From NCBI GenBank assembly GCA_002455215.1, contig DKKK01000172.1, forward strand, positions 10,834-17,529: 6,696 nucleotides of DNA. Reading direction: 5' to 3'. The notes under the pieces were generated by a model that saw nothing but the letters and a program-made list of their open reading frames with translations, ran no database searches and was not told the DNA's origin. A program made the translations under genes and the position numbers. Below are positions 5,764 through 6,696 of the stretch, one piece after another. This DNA is from Anaerolineales bacterium UBA6668 (GTDB taxonomy: Bacteria > Chloroflexota > Anaerolineae > Anaerolineales > UBA6668). Within the stretch, counting starts at the first letter, position 1; each line of letters opens with the position of its first letter.

Positions 5764-5764
5764 A
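5749..5764. promoter_or_regulatory. CRP/FNR-type operator TGTGA-N6-TCACA
   Basis: TGTGAATTTTGTCACA is an exact match to the CRP half-site pattern TGTGA-N6-TCACA. It covers the predicted -35 box of the kynA promoter and lies just after the predicted start of the Rieske promoter (about +4 to +19). At these positions binding should repress one or both promoters, unless the true start sites differ. The regulator itself is not in the window. Confidence 0.55.
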
Positions 5765-5799
5765 AGTGTTGCGAATATTTGTTGTACAAAGTGATTAAA

Positions 5800-6417
5800 A
5801 TGGAAATGATTGCTGGGCAAATTACGAAACTAAATCGGCGAGAATTTTTGTATTACATTTGGGGCGCTTCCCTTGCGCTATTGTCGGCAGAGGGGCTAGG
5901 CGCAATCTGGTGGTATGCCTTTCACTCAGATACGCCATCCAAAAAAGTACTTCGACTGGATATTAACCAATTTCGTGAGCCAGACCAACCGCCCAAGATC
6001 TATTACCCAGCTGTAGCAGTCGTGCATATTGGAGAGAAATCTGCTTCAGAGCCACGGCTCCACAAAATTAAGCGCACTGTAACCGGTCGTGGCATTGCTG
6101 TTCTGCGTGCGGTTTGCACACATTTGGGCTGTGTAATCGGTTGGGGATCAGCGAGTGAACGCTTTGAATGCCCTTGTCACGGGGCTAAATTTTTGGCAAG
6201 TGGTGTTGTTTATGGCAATCCGGCTAAATACGACCTAAGTCAATTCCATTTTTGGTTTGAAGACGCCTACGAGCGCAAATTAACCGAAACCATGCACCGC
6301 GATTTTGCCCCGCTCCAAGCCTTACCCATACCGGCAGGGGCAGAAACATTGGTTATAGACACTTCTCGCTATTTTATGGGCGAGTTTCACCCGGAAACAG
6401 AAAAACGCCTCGACTAA
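5800..6417 (+). CDS. Rieske [2Fe-2S] iron-sulfur protein, Tat-anchored
   Basis: This is a 205-residue Rieske protein with an N-terminal twin-arginine signal/anchor: N-R-R-E-F-L at 12-17, then a hydrophobic segment to about 41. The cluster motifs are CTHLGC at 106-111 (C106, H108, and C111 of the disulfide) and CPCHG at 124-128 (C124, C126, H127). Both extra cysteines are present, as in high-potential subunits of cytochrome bc-type complexes. That suggests a membrane-anchored electron-transfer subunit on the outer face of the membrane. No cytochrome b or c gene is in view, so the partner complex is unknown. Beyond the cluster, the usual GPAPxxL proline loop is replaced by GNPAKYDL, followed by about 25 extra residues rich in aromatic and charged side chains. 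Start choice among ATG 5800, ATG 5806 and GTG 5791 is open, since none has a Shine-Dalgarno. An acyl-CoA dehydrogenase gene starts 11 bases after the stop, probably in the same operon. Confidence 0.88.
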   Translation: MEMIAGQITKLNRREFLYYIWGASLALLSAEGLGAIWWYAFHSDTPSKKVLRLDINQFREPDQPPKIYYPAVAVVHIGEKSASEPRLHKIKRTVTGRGIAVLRAVCTHLGCVIGWGSASERFECPCHGAKFLASGVVYGNPAKYDLSQFHFWFEDAYERKLTETMHRDFAPLQALPIPAGAETLVIDTSRYFMGEFHPETEKRLD

Positions 6418-6428
6418 CTAACAATCTT

Positions 6429-6696
6429 ATGCCAAGACAACCTTACACCGACAGTGATTTTTATCACGCCTTTGCCCAACTCACACCTGCCGAGCAAGAA
6501 ATTGTCCACACTTGGCGGGCTTTTCTGCTACGCGAAGTCGCCCCAATCATCAACGATTACTGGGAACGTGGAGAGTTTCCAATGACGCTCATCCCAAAAA
6601 TTGGTGCATTGGTGATGGAAACGATTGGCAAAGGGCAAACGGATTATCCCGAAGCCAGCCATCTGCTCTCCGGCTGGTTAAGCATGGAAGTTGGGC
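6429..6696 (+). CDS. Acyl-CoA dehydrogenase, glutaryl-CoA dehydrogenase-like (3' partial)
   Basis: The first 89 codons of a gene run off the right edge. The N-terminal helical domain is of the acyl-CoA dehydrogenase type: TPAEQEIVHTWRAFL at about 20-34, then REVAPIINDYWERGEFPMTL at 36-55, and LIPKIGALV at about 55-63. The sequence -PIINDYWERGEFP- with later -SGWLSMEVG- is most like the glutaryl-CoA dehydrogenase branch, but the catalytic glutamate and FAD-binding regions lie outside the window, so substrate is uncertain. The enzyme would oxidise an acyl-CoA with FAD and pass electrons on. The start is fixed by the ATG 11 bases after the Rieske stop, although no Shine-Dalgarno is visible. Coupling with the Rieske protein is suggested only by position. 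Confidence 0.82.
   Translation, partial: MPRQPYTDSDFYHAFAQLTPAEQEIVHTWRAFLLREVAPIINDYWERGEFPMTLIPKIGALVMETIGKGQTDYPEASHLLSGWLSMEVG

Noticed and set aside
1..6696. Mobile element, CRISPR array, toxin-antitoxin or defence cluster
   Set aside because: There are no terminal repeats, transposase or integrase signatures, regularly spaced repeats or paired small genes of that kind; all long frames are accounted for by housekeeping or metabolic families.

Overview
The window looks like ordinary chromosomal DNA from a Chloroflexota bacterium, probably close to Anaerolineae. This is inferred from gene content, not from a marker tree. The clues are a lipoprotein joining DUF348, G5 and a TolB-like propeller through a Thr/Pro-rich linker, a SufU-type scaffold, a twin-arginine-anchored Rieske protein beside an acyl-CoA dehydrogenase, and weak or absent Shine-Dalgarno sequences at most starts. 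I see no transposase, integrase, phage gene, CRISPR array, tRNA or rRNA.

Left part (1-1541): two DedA-family membrane proteins converge. The first is cut by the left edge and ends at a strong intrinsic terminator (771-804). The second is on the minus strand. From 1542 to 1769 lies a divergent spacer with an extended -10 candidate for the second dedA and a perfect 11-bp inverted repeat ahead of a sufU-like gene (1770-2144).

Middle part (2171-4430): a 572-residue lipoprotein on the minus strand converges on sufU with a 26-base gap. Upstream of it is about 540 bases without a convincing long gene. This gap holds five dyad-symmetric elements and a possible 15-codon leader ORF, and it ends at a short bL25 ribosomal protein gene (4431-4709). 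A bidirectional terminator (4808-4836) separates bL25 from the converging kynA gene.

Right part (4875-6696): kynA (tryptophan 2,3-dioxygenase, minus strand) is divergent from a Rieske iron-sulfur protein gene, which is followed 11 bases later by the start of a glutaryl-CoA-dehydrogenase-like acyl-CoA dehydrogenase that runs off the window. The kynA/Rieske spacer carries two opposing sigma70-like promoters whose -10 boxes nearly coincide, plus an exact TGTGA-N6-TCACA dyad of CRP/FNR type. One regulator could therefore set tryptophan catabolism against the redox/acyl-CoA genes. This is the most interesting regulatory signal in the window. I found no gene cluster here that amounts to a previously undescribed system.
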